A stretch of 6,827 nt of DNA from Clostridiales bacterium (GTDB lineage Bacteria; Bacillota; Clostridia; Tissierellales; Dethiosulfatibacteraceae), in assembly GCA_003539375.1 (NCBI GenBank), contig DPPH01000082.1, positions 1 through 6,827 on the forward strand, given 5' to 3'. How positions within the stretch are numbered: the first letter of the stretch is position 1; the number at the start of each line of letters is the position of its first letter. Shown piece after piece: positions 6,321 to 6,827 of the stretch. The position numbers were made by a program, and so were the translations under genes. The notes below the pieces were generated by a model. That model was not told where the DNA came from, did not search any database, and saw only the letters and a list, made by a program, of their open reading frames with translations.

Positions 6321-6827
6321 CTATTCTAACATACCAGCAAAAAAAGCTGTAAAGGGTATTGCTAGTACTATCCCTATACTTCCCGTAAAAGCTCTGATAA
6401 TTTCTGTTGCTATTATATCCAGGTTAATAATTTCCGTCATAGAGGTGTTATATGCTAGGAAAACCAGCATTATAGGTATTGATGCCCCTGTATAAGCTAA
6501 AATTAGTGTGTTAGTCATAGTTCCCATAATATCTCTTCCCACATTCATTCCGGATTTTATTAAACTAAGTTTGGATATCTTCTCATTGGCTTTTTTAACT
6601 TCGTCCATAGATGAAGCTATGGATATACTAACATCCATTACTGCTCCAAGTGTTCCAATAATAATCCCGGCAAATAGCAGCCCCTTAAAGTCAAATTGTA
6701 CTCCATTTGGCAAGTACATGAGCATTACAGCTTCATCGGAGCTCAATCCAGTAAGCCTTGCAAAATTCCCAACAATAAAAGCTATTAATGCTGCTATTGT
6801 TACTCCTGCGATGGTCCCTAAAATTGC
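6321..6827 (-). CDS. YibE/F family membrane protein (partial, 5' end outside the window)
   Basis: The reading frame is open to the right edge, giving the last 168 residues of a YibE/F-like multi-pass membrane protein. It does not begin at the TTG at 6746: the 27 codons before it encode a further hydrophobic helix typical of the family. Membrane segments are visible at about 1-23, 49-73, 106-126 and 145-166 of the fragment. Family-like stretches include LTGLSSDEA (25-33), GAVMDVSISIASSM (61-74) and GMNVGRDIMGTMTNTL (93-108). The biochemical role of YibE/F proteins is poorly known; a transport role has been suggested. It is the upstream gene of an operon with the alpha/beta hydrolase. Its promoter, start and N-terminal part lie beyond base 6827. 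Confidence 0.92.
   Translation of the reverse strand, partial: AILGTIAGVTIAALIAFIVGNFARLTGLSSDEAVMLMYLPNGVQFDFKGLLFAGIIIGTLGAVMDVSISIASSMDEVKKANEKISKLSLIKSGMNVGRDIMGTMTNTLILAYTGASIPIMLVFLAYNTSMTEIINLDIIATEIIRAFTGSIGIVLAIPFTAFFAGMLE

Noticed and set aside
1..6827. Mobile element, prophage, defence island or CRISPR array
   Set aside because: No transposase, integrase, terminal inverted repeats, phage genes or regularly spaced repeats are seen, and gene content and composition look uniform.

Overview
The window is a compact, strongly AT-rich stretch of bacterial chromosome. Clear Shine-Dalgarno sites (AGGAGG type), GTG and TTG starts, TATAAT-type -10 boxes and short intergenic gaps point to a low-GC Bacillota. 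The YibE/F protein, the secreted protein with a copper-amine-oxidase-N-like domain and the YclM-type aspartate kinase fit a Clostridia or Tissierellia member best. This placement is inferred from gene content and base composition, not from a marker gene.

Layout from left to right. Positions 1-22 hold the likely last codons of a + strand gene, followed by an intrinsic terminator (18-55). Next is a two-gene minus-strand operon, cca (969-2291) then an MBL-fold hydrolase (37-957), with the second gene's ribosome binding site overlapping the first gene's stop. Positions 2292-2359 are a short divergent promoter region in which the two -10 boxes face each other as an inverted repeat. From there a + strand gene (2360-3556) encodes an exported transglutaminase-like protein with a C-terminal copper-amine-oxidase-N-like domain. 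A bidirectional terminator (3551-3590) separates it from the convergent aspartate kinase gene (minus strand, 3580-4890), which has its own promoter. The right third is a minus-strand unit: a YibE/F membrane protein cut by the right edge (6321-6827), an alpha/beta hydrolase of the monoacylglycerol-lipase type (5489-6313), and a small PII-like protein (5027-5425). It ends at a terminator (4980-5007), and the PII-like gene also has its own extended -10 promoter.

Nothing shows one integrated multi-gene system. The genes look like housekeeping or accessory genes in separate transcription units: tRNA 3'-end synthesis, aspartate-family amino acid synthesis, envelope or extracellular protein, transport or membrane function, lipid or ester hydrolysis, and small-molecule sensing. 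There is no CRISPR array, tRNA, rRNA, insertion sequence or prophage gene. Three gene starts differ from the longest-ORF choice: aspartate kinase starts at 4890, the PII-like gene at 5425, and the YibE/F frame stays open through the right edge. The least understood items are the PII-like protein with its Cys/His and acidic tail, the MBL protein coupled to cca, and the repeat-bearing leader of the aspartate kinase gene.
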